A DNA stretch of 64,000 nucleotides, from positions 8,189-72,188 of the forward strand of contig NZ_JBASCU010000036.1 in NCBI RefSeq assembly GCF_049651805.1, given 5' to 3'. The notes below the pieces were generated by a model. That model made no database searches and was not told the origin of the DNA. It was given only the letters and a program-made list of their open reading frames with translations. This DNA comes from Pseudolysinimonas_A sp049651805 (lineage in GTDB: Bacteria; Actinomycetota; Actinomycetes; Actinomycetales; Microbacteriaceae). Positions within the stretch are counted from its first letter, which is position 1. Every line of letters begins with the position of its first letter. Shown one piece after another: positions 42,021-50,374 of the stretch. The position numbers and the translations under genes are program-made.

Positions 42021-42992
42021 TCAGGCACGGGCGAGCAGCCGCCGCGGCGTGTCGATCAGCATGAGCCCGAGCAGTTCGTCGTCGACACCCTCGCCACGCA
42101 GGCGCGGGATCACGGTGGTGAAGAGGTACTCCATATGCCAATTCGGCGTGTGCACTGCGCGCCACGACGGCGGGGTGACCCGGCTGTAGATCGCGGCGTC
42201 GTGTGACAGCACGATGCGATCGGCGTAACCCGCGTCGAGCAGCGCGAGCAGTGTGGTGATGCGCAGTTCGTCGGAGTGGATGTGTTCCATGCCGAAGCGG
42301 TCGAAGCCGAGCACCGAGCCGTTGTCGGCGAGATCGCGCAGGTAGGCGAGGTCGGTGGTGTCGCAACTGTGCCCGATGATGATGCGGTCGGGCGAGACCC
42401 CCAGGCCGGTCAGCATCCGCTGCTGCTCGCGACCGCCGCCGGATGCCGCATGCGAGTGGGTGGTGATCGGCACGCCCGTCTGCTGGTGCGCCATCGCGGC
42501 GGCCCGAAAGACCCGCGCCAGGTCGGGGGTGATGCCGGCGGCATCCGAGGTGATCTTGATGATGCCCGCCCGGACTCCGGTGCCCTCGATGCCCTGCTCG
42601 ATATCACGCACGAACAGCTCGAGCAGCGGATCGGATCCGTCGACGAGAAGTCCCGGGCCGCGAAGGCGCAGCGCCGGGGGAAGGGCCGCATCCGAGTAGT
42701 ACCCGGTCGCGACCACGATCTGCACGGGGCTGCGCTCGGCGACTCGGCGAACGGGCGCGACGTCGCGCCCGAGACCGAGAACCGTCAGATCGACGACCGT
42801 TCGCACCCCGAGCGCGTGCAGCCGCTCGAGGCCGGCGACGGCCCGGTCGACGGCCGTCTCCTCATCCCACTCCGGGTCGGGCAGCGCCCGGTCGAGGTCG
42901 GGGCTGCGCACGAACAGGTGCTCGTGCATGAGGGTCGTCGCAAGCCGGTCGGCCGCCACCTCTCCGGTGACGGCCGACACGACCTTCGTCAT
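42021..42992 (-). CDS. Phosphotriesterase-family metal hydrolase (lactonase-like)
   Basis: 323 residues. Binuclear metal ligands are visible: HEHLF near residue 23, the bridging lysine in GIIKITSD near 147, THSHA near 180, IGHSCD near 210 and LSHDAAIYSR near 268. The family includes phosphotriesterase-like lactonases and related ester hydrolases. Here it sits between the TRAP binding protein and the TetR gene, 11 nt after dctP, so it is co-transcribed with shikimate/quinate genes. A plausible role is opening a lactone or ester of quinate or shikimate before oxidation; this is inference. Confidence 0.92.
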   Translation of the reverse strand: MTKVVSAVTGEVAADRLATTLMHEHLFVRSPDLDRALPDPEWDEETAVDRAVAGLERLHALGVRTVVDLTVLGLGRDVAPVRRVAERSPVQIVVATGYYSDAALPPALRLRGPGLLVDGSDPLLELFVRDIEQGIEGTGVRAGIIKITSDAAGITPDLARVFRAAAMAHQQTGVPITTHSHAASGGGREQQRMLTGLGVSPDRIIIGHSCDTTDLAYLRDLADNGSVLGFDRFGMEHIHSDELRITTLLALLDAGYADRIVLSHDAAIYSRVTPPSWRAVHTPNWHMEYLFTTVIPRLRGEGVDDELLGLMLIDTPRRLLARA

Positions 42993-43003
42993 TTCCGGTT
43001 GAG

Positions 43004-44017
43004 TCAGTCGCTCGTCGCGCGGATCGCCTGGAAGATCTCGAGCGCTTCGCCCGTGAAGTTCTCTTCGAGGTACGCCACGGCGCGCTCCTGGAAGGCGTCA
43101 CGGTCGACATCCTCGATGACCTCCCATTCGCCTCCCTCGCGCCACTCGGCGAGGATGGTCTCCTCGTCTTCGGCGATGCACTCCGTGACGTTCTCGACGG
43201 CGGTCACGACGGCCGCGGTGAGGGCCTCCTGCTGGCGCTCGCTCAGGTCGTTCCACTTCGAGCTCATGATCACCAGGTTCGTGTTGAGCTGGTGAGCACT
43301 CATGCTGATGTAGTCCTGCACCTCGACCAGGTTCGACGCCACGATATTGGTGATCGGGTTCTCCTGGCCGTCCACCGTGCCCTGCTGCAGCGCGAGGTAG
43401 AGCTCCTCATACGCGACCTCCGTCGCGGTGGCGCCGAGCGCCCGCGCGTTCATCAGGTACTGCGGCGAACCGGGGAATCGCATCCGCAGGCCCGCGAGGT
43501 CTTCGGGGGTGCGGATCGGCGTGTTCGCGGTGAAGTGCCGCGCTCCCGCCGACCAGGCACCGAGCGTGTACACGCCCGCTGCTTCGGCGAATCCGGCGGT
43601 CAACACGTCGGACTCTTCGCTCGCCATGAACGCCGCCAGGTGATCGGCGTCGTCGAAGGCGTAGGCGGCGTCGAGCACGCTGATCGGTTCGTAGACCGCC
43701 CCGAGCGCGGAGGCGCCCTGGATGTCGATGTCGATGTCGCCCGAGGCGACCGACGCGATGCGGTCGGCGTCGCCCCCGAGCTGGCTGCTCGGGAAGATCT
43801 CGATCGTGAGACCCACGTCGGCCGCTGCGACCTCGTCGGCGATCACCTGAGCGCCACACCGGTGCTGGGGCTGCGCTTCGGTGTAGCTGTGAGCGAGCGT
43901 GAGCTCGAACGTCTGCTCATCGCCCGACCCCTCGTCGGTCGGGGCCGTGGTGCAGGCGGCCAGCAGCAGGGCCGGAATTGCGGCCACTGCAAACCACTTC
44001 GTTGTGTGTTGCGCCAT
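43004..44017 (-). CDS. dctP: TRAP transporter substrate-binding lipoprotein DctP
   Basis: 337 residues from ATG 44017, which has GAGGAG upstream; a longer frame to 44062 adds no conserved residues. The lipobox LLLAAC ends the signal peptide. DctP features are FELTLAHSYTEAQPQH, FPSSQLGGDADRIASVASGDID, RMRFPGSPQYLMNARALGATATEVAYEELYLALQQGTVDGQENP (with the conserved arginine that binds the carboxylate) and a helical C-terminus. It binds an organic acid outside the membrane and delivers it to DctQM. The binding pocket suits a hydroaromatic acid only by context. Confidence 0.94.
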   Translation of the reverse strand: MAQHTTKWFAVAAIPALLLAACTTAPTDEGSGDEQTFELTLAHSYTEAQPQHRCGAQVIADEVAAADVGLTIEIFPSSQLGGDADRIASVASGDIDIDIQGASALGAVYEPISVLDAAYAFDDADHLAAFMASEESDVLTAGFAEAAGVYTLGAWSAGARHFTANTPIRTPEDLAGLRMRFPGSPQYLMNARALGATATEVAYEELYLALQQGTVDGQENPITNIVASNLVEVQDYISMSAHQLNTNLVIMSSKWNDLSERQQEALTAAVVTAVENVTECIAEDEETILAEWREGGEWEVIEDVDRDAFQERAVAYLEENFTGEALEIFQAIRATSD

Positions 44018-44051
44018 CACTGTTCTCCTCTTTTTCTGGTGCCACTGGATT

Positions 44052-44954
44052 TCAGGTGCCACGGGGGCGGGGTGCCGGTCGCTCGGCGGCGACCAGGTTC
44101 TGAAGATCGGCGAGCATCGCCTGCCGATCGGCGGGTTCTCCGGTGAAGATCTCGAACGCGTCGGCGGCCTGATGCATCGCCATTCCGAGTCCGGCCATCA
44201 CGCGCAGGCCGCGCTCGTCGGCGTCGCGCAGCAGGCGCGTCTCGCTCGGTCGGTAGACGATGTCGGCGACGAACGCGCCGTTGCCGAGCAGAGCGACGTC
44301 GAACGGGGCGCCGGGGTGGCCGGCCATCCCGACCGGGGTGGCGTTGACGGCGCCGTCGGCCGACGTCAGCAGGGCGGGCAGCCCGTCGAGGGGCGCGGAA
44401 CGCACCCGGCCGGGTGCCAAGCGCGCGACGGATGCGGCGAGGTCGGTCGCGCGAGCCGCATCGGCATCCACGATCACCAGGTCGCCGACACCGCGGTCGA
44501 CAAGCGCGCTCGCCACCGCGGCGCCCGCACCTCCGGAACCGAGGAGCACAACGCGCTCGCGCGGGAGGTCGGCGAGCGCCTCGTCGAAGGCGGCCCCGAA
44601 ACCGGTGACGTCGGTGTTGTGCCCGGCGATGCGGCCGTCGTGGAACACGACGGTGTTCACCGCGCCGACCGCCTCCGCACTCGGTGCCAGCTCGTCGAGC
44701 AGCGGCACGACGGTCTGCTTGACGGGGTGGGTGATGTTGAGCCCGTTGAATCCCATGTCGCGGGCGGCGTCGAGAATCTCGCGCATCCGTTCGGCGGTGC
44801 CCTCTCCGGGGGCGAGTTCGACCGTGCGGTACACGTAGTGCATCCCGTGCCGGGCGCCCTCGAGCTCGTGCATCGCCGGGGTCAGCGACGGGGCGACACC
44901 TTCGCCGATGAGGGCGATGAGCATCGCGCGACGCTGCGTCGGCGGGGCGTGCAT
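44052..44954 (-). CDS. aroE: Catabolic shikimate/quinate dehydrogenase (AroE/QsuD-like)
   Basis: 300 residues from ATG 44954 (the frame also opens at 44984 within dctM). Motifs: LIGEGVAPSLTPAMHELEGARHG, GFNGLNITHPVKQTV with the catalytic lysine, GAVNTVV, HNTDVTGF with the catalytic Asp, and the dinucleotide site LLGSGGAGAAVASAL. The residue after the second beta strand is VDADAARA, favouring NAD over NADP. Its place between dctM and dctP marks it as catabolic, oxidising quinate or shikimate to the 3-dehydro acids, as QsuD does in Corynebacterium. A biosynthetic copy is expected elsewhere. Confidence 0.92.
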   Translation of the reverse strand: MHAPPTQRRAMLIALIGEGVAPSLTPAMHELEGARHGMHYVYRTVELAPGEGTAERMREILDAARDMGFNGLNITHPVKQTVVPLLDELAPSAEAVGAVNTVVFHDGRIAGHNTDVTGFGAAFDEALADLPRERVVLLGSGGAGAAVASALVDRGVGDLVIVDADAARATDLAASVARLAPGRVRSAPLDGLPALLTSADGAVNATPVGMAGHPGAPFDVALLGNGAFVADIVYRPSETRLLRDADERGLRVMAGLGMAMHQAADAFEIFTGEPADRQAMLADLQNLVAAERPAPRPRGT

Positions 44955-44956
44955 CG

Positions 44957-46231
44957 TCACAGGCCGAGCACCCCCGGAAGCCACATCACCGCGTCGGGGA
45001 AGACGATGATGAGGATCATCGTGACGACGAGGGGCACGAGGAACGGCAGCGCGCCGCGGAATACCTCACCGACCGGAGTTTTCGACACGGTCGCGGTGAC
45101 GAACAGCACGGTGCCGACCGGCGGGGTGAGCAGGCCGATCATGAGCGAAACGATCATGAGCACGCCGAGCACGATGGGGTTCACCTCGTATTTGAGGGCG
45201 ATCGGCAGCAGGATCGGCGTCACCAGCACGAGGATCGCCGTGGCGTCGATGACGGTGCCGAGGATGAGCATGAGCACCGCCACCAGGGCGAGGAACATGA
45301 TCGGGCTGCTCGTGATCGTGAACAGCAGCTCGGTGAGCATCTGGGGCAGCCGCTCGCGGGCCAGGATGTAGCCGAGCAGCGACGCCGACGCGACGATGAG
45401 CATGATGCTGCCGGTAGTGAGCGCCGTCTCTTTGAGCGCCTCGAGAAAGCCCTTCAGCGTGAGCGACCGCTGCACGATGCCGACGAGCAGGATGTACGCG
45501 GCTCCGACGGCTGCGGCTTCGGTGGGGGTGAAAAATCCACCGAGGATGCCGCCGAGGATGACGAACGGAGCGAAAAGCGGCAGGATGACGCCCTTGGTCG
45601 ACGCCATGAATTCGGCCTTATCGAACCGCCCGCTGCGCAACGCGGGGTTGCGGCGCACGAGGATGAAGACGACGACGCAGAGCCCGACCGCCATCACCAG
45701 GGCCGGGATGACGGATGCTGCGAACAGCGCGCCGGTCGACGCGGCCGCGAGGCCGGCGAAGATCACCGCGGGGATACTCGGCGGCATGACGGGGGCGATG
45801 AGGGCGGCGGCCGACGACAGCCCGGTCGCGAAGCGCCGGCCGTAGCCGGCCTTGATCATCGCGGGGATCTGCACCTTGCCGAGCGCGGCGGCGTCGGCGA
45901 CGGCGGAGCCGCTCATCCACGAGAACCCGACGCTCGTGCCGATGGCGACATACCCGAGGTTGCCGCGCACCTTGGCGAGCACGGCCTGGGCGAACCGGAA
46001 GAGCCGTTCGGCGATGCCGGCGTGGTTGGCGAGAGCGCCGAGCAGCACGAAGAGCGGCACCGCGAGCAGCGGGAAGCTCGCCGCGGCATTGGTCACGAGC
46101 CGCAAGGCCGCGCCGGTCGACTGGCCGACGAGCGCCATGTACACGAGAGACGGGCCGAGGAAGGCGAAAGCGACGGGAACCCGGATGACCAGCAGCACTG
46201 CGATCGCGAGGCCGAGGAGTGCGAGCATCAT
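44957..46231 (-). CDS. dctM: TRAP transporter large permease DctM
   Basis: 424 residues with 12 hydrophobic segments, normal for DctM. Typical sequence includes RLFRFAQAVLAKVRGNLGYVAIGTSVGFSWMSGSAVADAAALG and GYGRRFATGLSSAAALIAPVMPPSIPAVIFAGLAA. It is the sodium-driven channel of the tripartite system. The ATG overlaps the dctQ stop by 4 nt, and aroE follows 2 nt after, so the operon order is dctQ-dctM-aroE-dctP-hydrolase-tetR. Confidence 0.95.
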   Translation of the reverse strand: MMLALLGLAIAVLLVIRVPVAFAFLGPSLVYMALVGQSTGAALRLVTNAAASFPLLAVPLFVLLGALANHAGIAERLFRFAQAVLAKVRGNLGYVAIGTSVGFSWMSGSAVADAAALGKVQIPAMIKAGYGRRFATGLSSAAALIAPVMPPSIPAVIFAGLAAASTGALFAASVIPALVMAVGLCVVVFILVRRNPALRSGRFDKAEFMASTKGVILPLFAPFVILGGILGGFFTPTEAAAVGAAYILLVGIVQRSLTLKGFLEALKETALTTGSIMLIVASASLLGYILARERLPQMLTELLFTITSSPIMFLALVAVLMLILGTVIDATAILVLVTPILLPIALKYEVNPIVLGVLMIVSLMIGLLTPPVGTVLFVTATVSKTPVGEVFRGALPFLVPLVVTMILIIVFPDAVMWLPGVLGL

Positions 46232-46797
46232 GCGGACGCCGCCTCAGCGTTGGTCGACTCAGCGTCGGTCGACTCGTCGTCACGCAGGATCGGACCGTGC
46301 AGGGCGATGTCGATGGCGCTGATCAGCGCGCGCACCGCCGTGCTGATCGCGCCGAGCAACACCGGGATGTAGACCAACGACATCGGGATGCGCAGCACCG
46401 GCGACTTCACGATGCCTTGGGTCGCGACCAGGTTGGCCGCCTCGACGGTCAAGCCGACGCCGACCGCCGCGACGATCACCAGCGAGAGCACCTGCACGAT
46501 CCGCACGAGTGCCGGCTTCGGCAGCGCGTCGGCGATCTCGAGGGCGATGTGCCCCCGCGTCGTGACGAGCACACCGATGACGGCGAAGGTCAGCCAGACG
46601 AGGGAGAATCGCGCGATCTCGCCGGTCCAGGCGAAGCCTTCGAACGGCAGGTAGCGCTGGGCCGCCTGCGTCAGCACGAGAATGGCGATACCGAGCAGGG
46701 TGAGCGCCCCGAAGGCGATCTCGACGAAGCCGATCACGCGCCCGATCCGCCTCAGAGCGGGGAAGCGCTCGACGGGGGGTGGCTCGTTTCCGGTCAC
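46228..46797 (-). CDS. dctQ: TRAP transporter small permease DctQ
   Basis: 189 residues from a GTG at 46797 with GAGGAA upstream; the ATG at 46857 would lie inside an operator. Four helices carry the DctQ pattern, including ILVLTQAAQRYLPFEGFAWTGEIARFSLVWLTFAVIGVLVTTRGHIALEI, about residues 45-95, with the conserved W-x-x-E. It is the first gene of the minus-strand operon. The C-terminal tail is acidic (DDESTDAEST). Confidence 0.92.
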   Translation of the reverse strand: MTGNEPPPVERFPALRRIGRVIGFVEIAFGALTLLGIAILVLTQAAQRYLPFEGFAWTGEIARFSLVWLTFAVIGVLVTTRGHIALEIADALPKPALVRIVQVLSLVIVAAVGVGLTVEAANLVATQGIVKSPVLRIPMSLVYIPVLLGAISTAVRALISAIDIALHGPILRDDESTDAESTNAEAASA

Positions 46798-46841
46798 GGA
46801 CTTCCTCGTTCGTTCCAGACGCGGTTCGTTCCGCGCGACGG

Positions 46842-46865
46842 CTAATGTACCGATCATTACATTAG
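46842..46865. promoter_or_regulatory. Operator 1 of the shikimate/quinate cluster (palindrome)
   Basis: CTAATGTA-CCGATCAT-TACATTAG, perfect 8-bp arms with an 8-nt spacer. On the minus strand it contains TACATT about 46 nt before the dctQ start, which could serve as its -10 box. It shares the (Y)AATGTA-N8-TACATT(R) design with operator 2, 44 nt away. Confidence 0.75.
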
Positions 46866-46886
46866 ATCGGGGTCTTTCGGAAGCCC

Positions 46887-46908
46887 CAATGTACGAAGTG
46901 GTACATTG
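46887..46908. promoter_or_regulatory. Operator 2 of the shikimate/quinate cluster (palindrome)
   Basis: CAATGTAC-GAAGTG-GTACATTG, perfect 8-bp arms. It ends 5 nt before the ATG of the dehydroshikimate dehydratase, leaving no room for a ribosome binding site; its TACATT half (46902-46907) is a reasonable -10 for a leaderless mRNA starting at the ATG. A bound dimer would block that promoter. Confidence 0.78.
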
Positions 46909-46913
46909 CCCGC

Positions 46914-48692
46914 ATGCGTACCTCAGTGGCGACGGTGTGCCTCTCGGGCGGGCTCGTCGAGAAGCTGCAAGCCGCCGCCGCGGCCGGGTTCGACGGCGTC
47001 GAGATCATGGATGCCGACCTCCAGGCCGCCTACGAATCGCCCGAAGAGATCCGCGCCCTCTGCGCTCGCCTCGGGCTGACGATCGAGATGTACCAGCCGT
47101 TCCGCGACGTCGAAGGGGTCGATGACGCGACCTTCGCCGACACCCTGCACCGCGCCGAGGCGAAGTTCGACACGATGCGGCGGCTCGGTACCGACCTCGT
47201 GCTGGTGTGCAGCAACGCCGGCACCGCGACGATCGACGACGACCAGGTCGCCGCCCGCCAACTCGGGGAGTTCGCCGACCTTGCGGCCGCCCACGGCATC
47301 CGGATCGCCTTCGAAGCCCTCGCCTGGGGCCGTTTCGTCAACGACTACCGACACGCCTGGCGGCTCGTGCAGGCGGCTGACCGGCCCAACCTCGGCACCT
47401 GCCTCGACAGCTTCCACATCCTGTCACGCGGCCACGACCCGGCCGGGATCGAGCAGATTCCGGGCGACCGAATCTTCTTCCTGCAACTCGCCGACGCCCC
47501 CGCCCTCGACATGGACCTGCTTTCGTGGAGCCGGCACCACCGGTTGTTCCCGGGCGAGGGCGCTTTCGCGCTCACCGACTTCCTCGGGCATGTGCTGCGG
47601 GCCGGGTACAGCGGGCCGCTGTCGCTTGAGGTGTTCAACGACACCTTTCGGCAGACCGACGTGGTACGCACTGCCGCACACGCGCGGCGATCGCTCACCT
47701 GGCTCGCGGACCGCACCGCGGCGGCCAACGGCTGGGATGCCGACCGCCTTGCCGACGCGACCCCGCCGACCGGATTCGACTTCGTCGAGCTCGCCGGCAG
47801 CGATCTCACCCCGTTCGACGCGATGCTCACGCAACTCGGCTTTCGGTTCCGCGGCAGCCACCGCACGAAGCCGGTACGGCTGTGGACCTTCGGCGACGCC
47901 CGCATCATCCTCGACGAGCAGACCCGCGATGAGGTGCCGCGCGTCGCCGGCATCGGGTTCGAGGTGCCGGATGCCGCCGCCGTCGAGTCCCGCGCGCGCA
48001 CGCTGGGAGCGCCCGAGGTCTACCGGCGCACGCACGCGGGCGAACACCACCTACGGTCGGTGGCTGCACCCGACGGCACCGCGGTCTATTGGAACGACAC
48101 CCCGGCCGAAGCTTCGTGGATCACCGAATTCGCCGGCGGCGAGGCCGACGAGGGTGCCGTCGGGGTGGTCGACCACGTCAACCTCGGCTACCGCTGGCAG
48201 GACTTCGACGAGGCCGTGCTGTTCGCCAACAGCGTGCTCGCTCTGACGACTGCGTCGGCGGCCGAAGTGCCCGGACCGGTGGGCCTGGTGCGTAGCCACG
48301 TGATGCGCACCGACGACGGCGCCGTACGGTTGCCGATGAACCTCGCGCCCGCCACCGCCCCACTGCCTGACCGGCACATCGCGGTGCGCTGCGCCGATGT
48401 CGTCGCCGTCGCGCGCGCCGCCCGCCAGCGGGGGCTCGAGTTTCTGCGCATCCCGCAGAACTACTACGACGACCTCGCGGCACGGTTCGCCCTCGATCCG
48501 GGCTTCCTCGACGAGCTACGCGAGCTGGATCTCTTCTACGACCGCACTGAGGGGGGCGAGTTCATCCACTTCTATACGCCGACCGTCGGCGGGGTGTTCC
48601 TCGAGATGGTCGAGCGGCGTGGCGATTACGACGGCTACGGCGCCGCGAACGCGCCGATCCGTTTGGCGGCGCAGCGAGCGGCTCGTGGCTAA
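46914..48692 (+). CDS. qsuB: 3-dehydroshikimate dehydratase, isomerase/HPPD-like fusion (QsuB type)
   Basis: 592 residues, the size of Corynebacterium QsuB. The N-terminal half (about 1-270) is a sugar-phosphate-isomerase-like TIM barrel with FDGVEIMDADL, IAFEALAWGRFVND, NLGTCLDSFHI and FFLQLADAP, holding the metal ligands expected for dehydroshikimate dehydratase. The C-terminal half (about 290-590) is two VOC modules as in 4-hydroxyphenylpyruvate dioxygenase, ending GGEFIHFYTPTVGGVFLEMVERRGDYDGYG. It should convert 3-dehydroshikimate to protocatechuate. It is divergent from dctQ and probably leaderless. Confidence 0.93.
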   Translation: MRTSVATVCLSGGLVEKLQAAAAAGFDGVEIMDADLQAAYESPEEIRALCARLGLTIEMYQPFRDVEGVDDATFADTLHRAEAKFDTMRRLGTDLVLVCSNAGTATIDDDQVAARQLGEFADLAAAHGIRIAFEALAWGRFVNDYRHAWRLVQAADRPNLGTCLDSFHILSRGHDPAGIEQIPGDRIFFLQLADAPALDMDLLSWSRHHRLFPGEGAFALTDFLGHVLRAGYSGPLSLEVFNDTFRQTDVVRTAAHARRSLTWLADRTAAANGWDADRLADATPPTGFDFVELAGSDLTPFDAMLTQLGFRFRGSHRTKPVRLWTFGDARIILDEQTRDEVPRVAGIGFEVPDAAAVESRARTLGAPEVYRRTHAGEHHLRSVAAPDGTAVYWNDTPAEASWITEFAGGEADEGAVGVVDHVNLGYRWQDFDEAVLFANSVLALTTASAAEVPGPVGLVRSHVMRTDDGAVRLPMNLAPATAPLPDRHIAVRCADVVAVARAARQRGLEFLRIPQNYYDDLAARFALDPGFLDELRELDLFYDRTEGGEFIHFYTPTVGGVFLEMVERRGDYDGYGAANAPIRLAAQRAARG

Positions 48693-49131
48693 CCGCATCC
48701 TGTTGGTCAACGGGCCGAACCTCAACCTGCTCGGTACCCGCGAACCGCACATCTACGGCAGCGAGTCCCTCGCCGACGTCGAGGCTTCTGCGCGCACTGC
48801 CGCAGCGGCCTTCGAGTGGGAGGTGGATGCCGTGCAGAGCAACCACGAGGGCGAGCTGATCGACGCCATCCACGCTGCCCGCGACACCGCCGTCGGCATC
48901 GTCATCAACGCCGGCGCGTACACGCACACGTCGATCGCGATCCGCGACGCCCTCGTCGCGGTGGGGCTGCCGGTCGTCGAGGTGCACCTCAGCAACGTGC
49001 ACGCGCGCGAGGAGTTTCGGAGTCACTCGTACATCTCACCGATCGCGGCCTGCGTGATCGTCGGCGCCGGAGTGCAGGGCTATGAGTTCGCCGTCGCCCG
49101 GCTCGCCCGGATCCGGGCGCAGTCGGTTTAA
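48685..49131 (+). CDS. aroQ: Type II 3-dehydroquinate dehydratase
   Basis: 148 residues from a GTG at 48685, overlapping the upstream stop by 8 nt. Family motifs are LLVNGPNLNLLGTREPHIYG with the catalytic tyrosine, QSNHEGELIDAI, IVINAGAYTHTSIAIRDAL and VEVHLSNVHAREEFRSHSYIS with the catalytic His. In this operon it works in the catabolic direction, dehydroquinate to dehydroshikimate, like QsuC. Its stop overlaps that of the convergent desaturase by a few bases. Confidence 0.96.
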   Translation: MANRILLVNGPNLNLLGTREPHIYGSESLADVEASARTAAAAFEWEVDAVQSNHEGELIDAIHAARDTAVGIVINAGAYTHTSIAIRDALVAVGLPVVEVHLSNVHAREEFRSHSYISPIAACVIVGAGVQGYEFAVARLARIRAQSV

Positions 49132-50210
49132 AGTCGACCGAACTGGAAGACGACCGGGCACTCGAAGATGCGCGGGGCGCTACGACCGACGTTACGCATG
49201 TAGCGGATGACGACGCGATACGCCTCGACGAGCGTGGTCTCGGTGTACACGATGCCCTCGTCGCGGCAGGTGTCGCGCACCATCCGGCGGGCGGCGAAGA
49301 GGTGCGGGCGCGCCATGCTCGGGAACAGGTGGTGCTCGATCTGGTAGTTGAGCCCGCCCATGAGCATCGTCATCGACCAGCCGCCGCGGATGTTGCGCGA
49401 CGACAGCACCTGCTTGTGCAAGAAGCTGGGCTTCGCGTCGATCGAGAACATCGTCATGCCGATGTGGTTGGGGGCGAACGCGAGACCCATGTAGGCGCCG
49501 AAGACGGCGAGCTGCACTCCGAGGAACGCGAACGCCATGCCGAGCGGCAGCACGAGGAACACGGCGCTGACCACGATCGCCATGCGGGCCATGAGAAGCA
49601 CGATCTCCATCGTGCGGTTGTCGACCTTGCCGCGTCCGAACGCGTGGCCGAACGACTTCACGTGCAGGTTGACGCCCTCGAAGGCGAGCAGCGGGAAGAA
49701 CAGCTTCCCCTGGTGGCGGGTGATGAGGGCGCGCAGACCCCGGGCGGATGCCGCGTCGGTGTCGACGAATGAGACGGTGTCGATCTCGAGGTCGGGGTCT
49801 TTGCCGATGACGTTCGAGTTGCCGTGGTGGCGGGTGTGCTTGTTCATCCACCAGGAGTACGACAGCCCGACGACGCCGGATGCGAGCGCGCGGCCCATGC
49901 GGTCATTGGCCTTGCCCGACGTGAACACCTGACGGTGGGATGCCTCGTGCCCGAGGAACGCGAACTGCGTGAAGATCACGCCGAGCGCCGCGGCGATGAG
50001 CAGCTGGAACCAGGAGTCGCCGAGCAGAACGAATCCGGCGATCGCGCCGCCGAGGGCGAGCACGAGAGTCGTGAGCAGCGAGATGTAGAACACCTGGCTA
50101 CGGCGCAGGAGGTTGGCTTCCTTCACCCGCTTCAGCAGCGGCGCGAAGCCGCTCGGCGCGGCGTCGCGCGGGGTGGTGGTGCGAAAGTTTGTTGCGGGGG
50201 CGAGAGTCAA
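49128..50210 (-). CDS. Membrane fatty acid desaturase
   Basis: 360 residues. The three histidine boxes are HEASH (about residue 93), HTRHHG (about 127) and QIEHHLFP (about 297). Two pairs of hydrophobic segments are visible. It resembles acyl-CoA or acyl-lipid desaturases (DesA3/linoleoyl-CoA type) and would introduce a double bond using oxygen and reduced ferredoxin or a cytochrome. A TetR gene follows upstream on the same strand but 165 bp away; a regulatory link is possible but not shown. Confidence 0.94.
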   Translation of the reverse strand: MTLAPATNFRTTTPRDAAPSGFAPLLKRVKEANLLRRSQVFYISLLTTLVLALGGAIAGFVLLGDSWFQLLIAAALGVIFTQFAFLGHEASHRQVFTSGKANDRMGRALASGVVGLSYSWWMNKHTRHHGNSNVIGKDPDLEIDTVSFVDTDAASARGLRALITRHQGKLFFPLLAFEGVNLHVKSFGHAFGRGKVDNRTMEIVLLMARMAIVVSAVFLVLPLGMAFAFLGVQLAVFGAYMGLAFAPNHIGMTMFSIDAKPSFLHKQVLSSRNIRGGWSMTMLMGGLNYQIEHHLFPSMARPHLFAARRMVRDTCRDEGIVYTETTLVEAYRVVIRYMRNVGRSAPRIFECPVVFQFGRL

Positions 50211-50374
50211 AATCGGCCTCGGGATGTGTCGTGTTCGACTTCCCAGCCGGCGAGTGAGCGGAACGCTCCAGATGCCTCCAGTTTACCTGCTGATCCTGAG
50301 CGCCCACCCCGGTTGACGGGTGTCGACAACAGGCGTACGGTGCGGCCCGACACTCTTTCAGGGGCGGGCCGGGG

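Noticed and set aside
42021..42992. Phosphotriesterase-family gene taken as an organophosphate-degrading enzyme
   Set aside because: Most family members are lactonases or esterases, and the gene lies in a hydroaromatic-acid cluster; nothing supports organophosphates.
44052..44954. aroE and aroQ taken as the biosynthetic shikimate pathway genes
   Set aside because: They are interleaved with TRAP transporter genes and a dehydroshikimate dehydratase, and no other aro biosynthetic gene is nearby, so a catabolic role is more likely.
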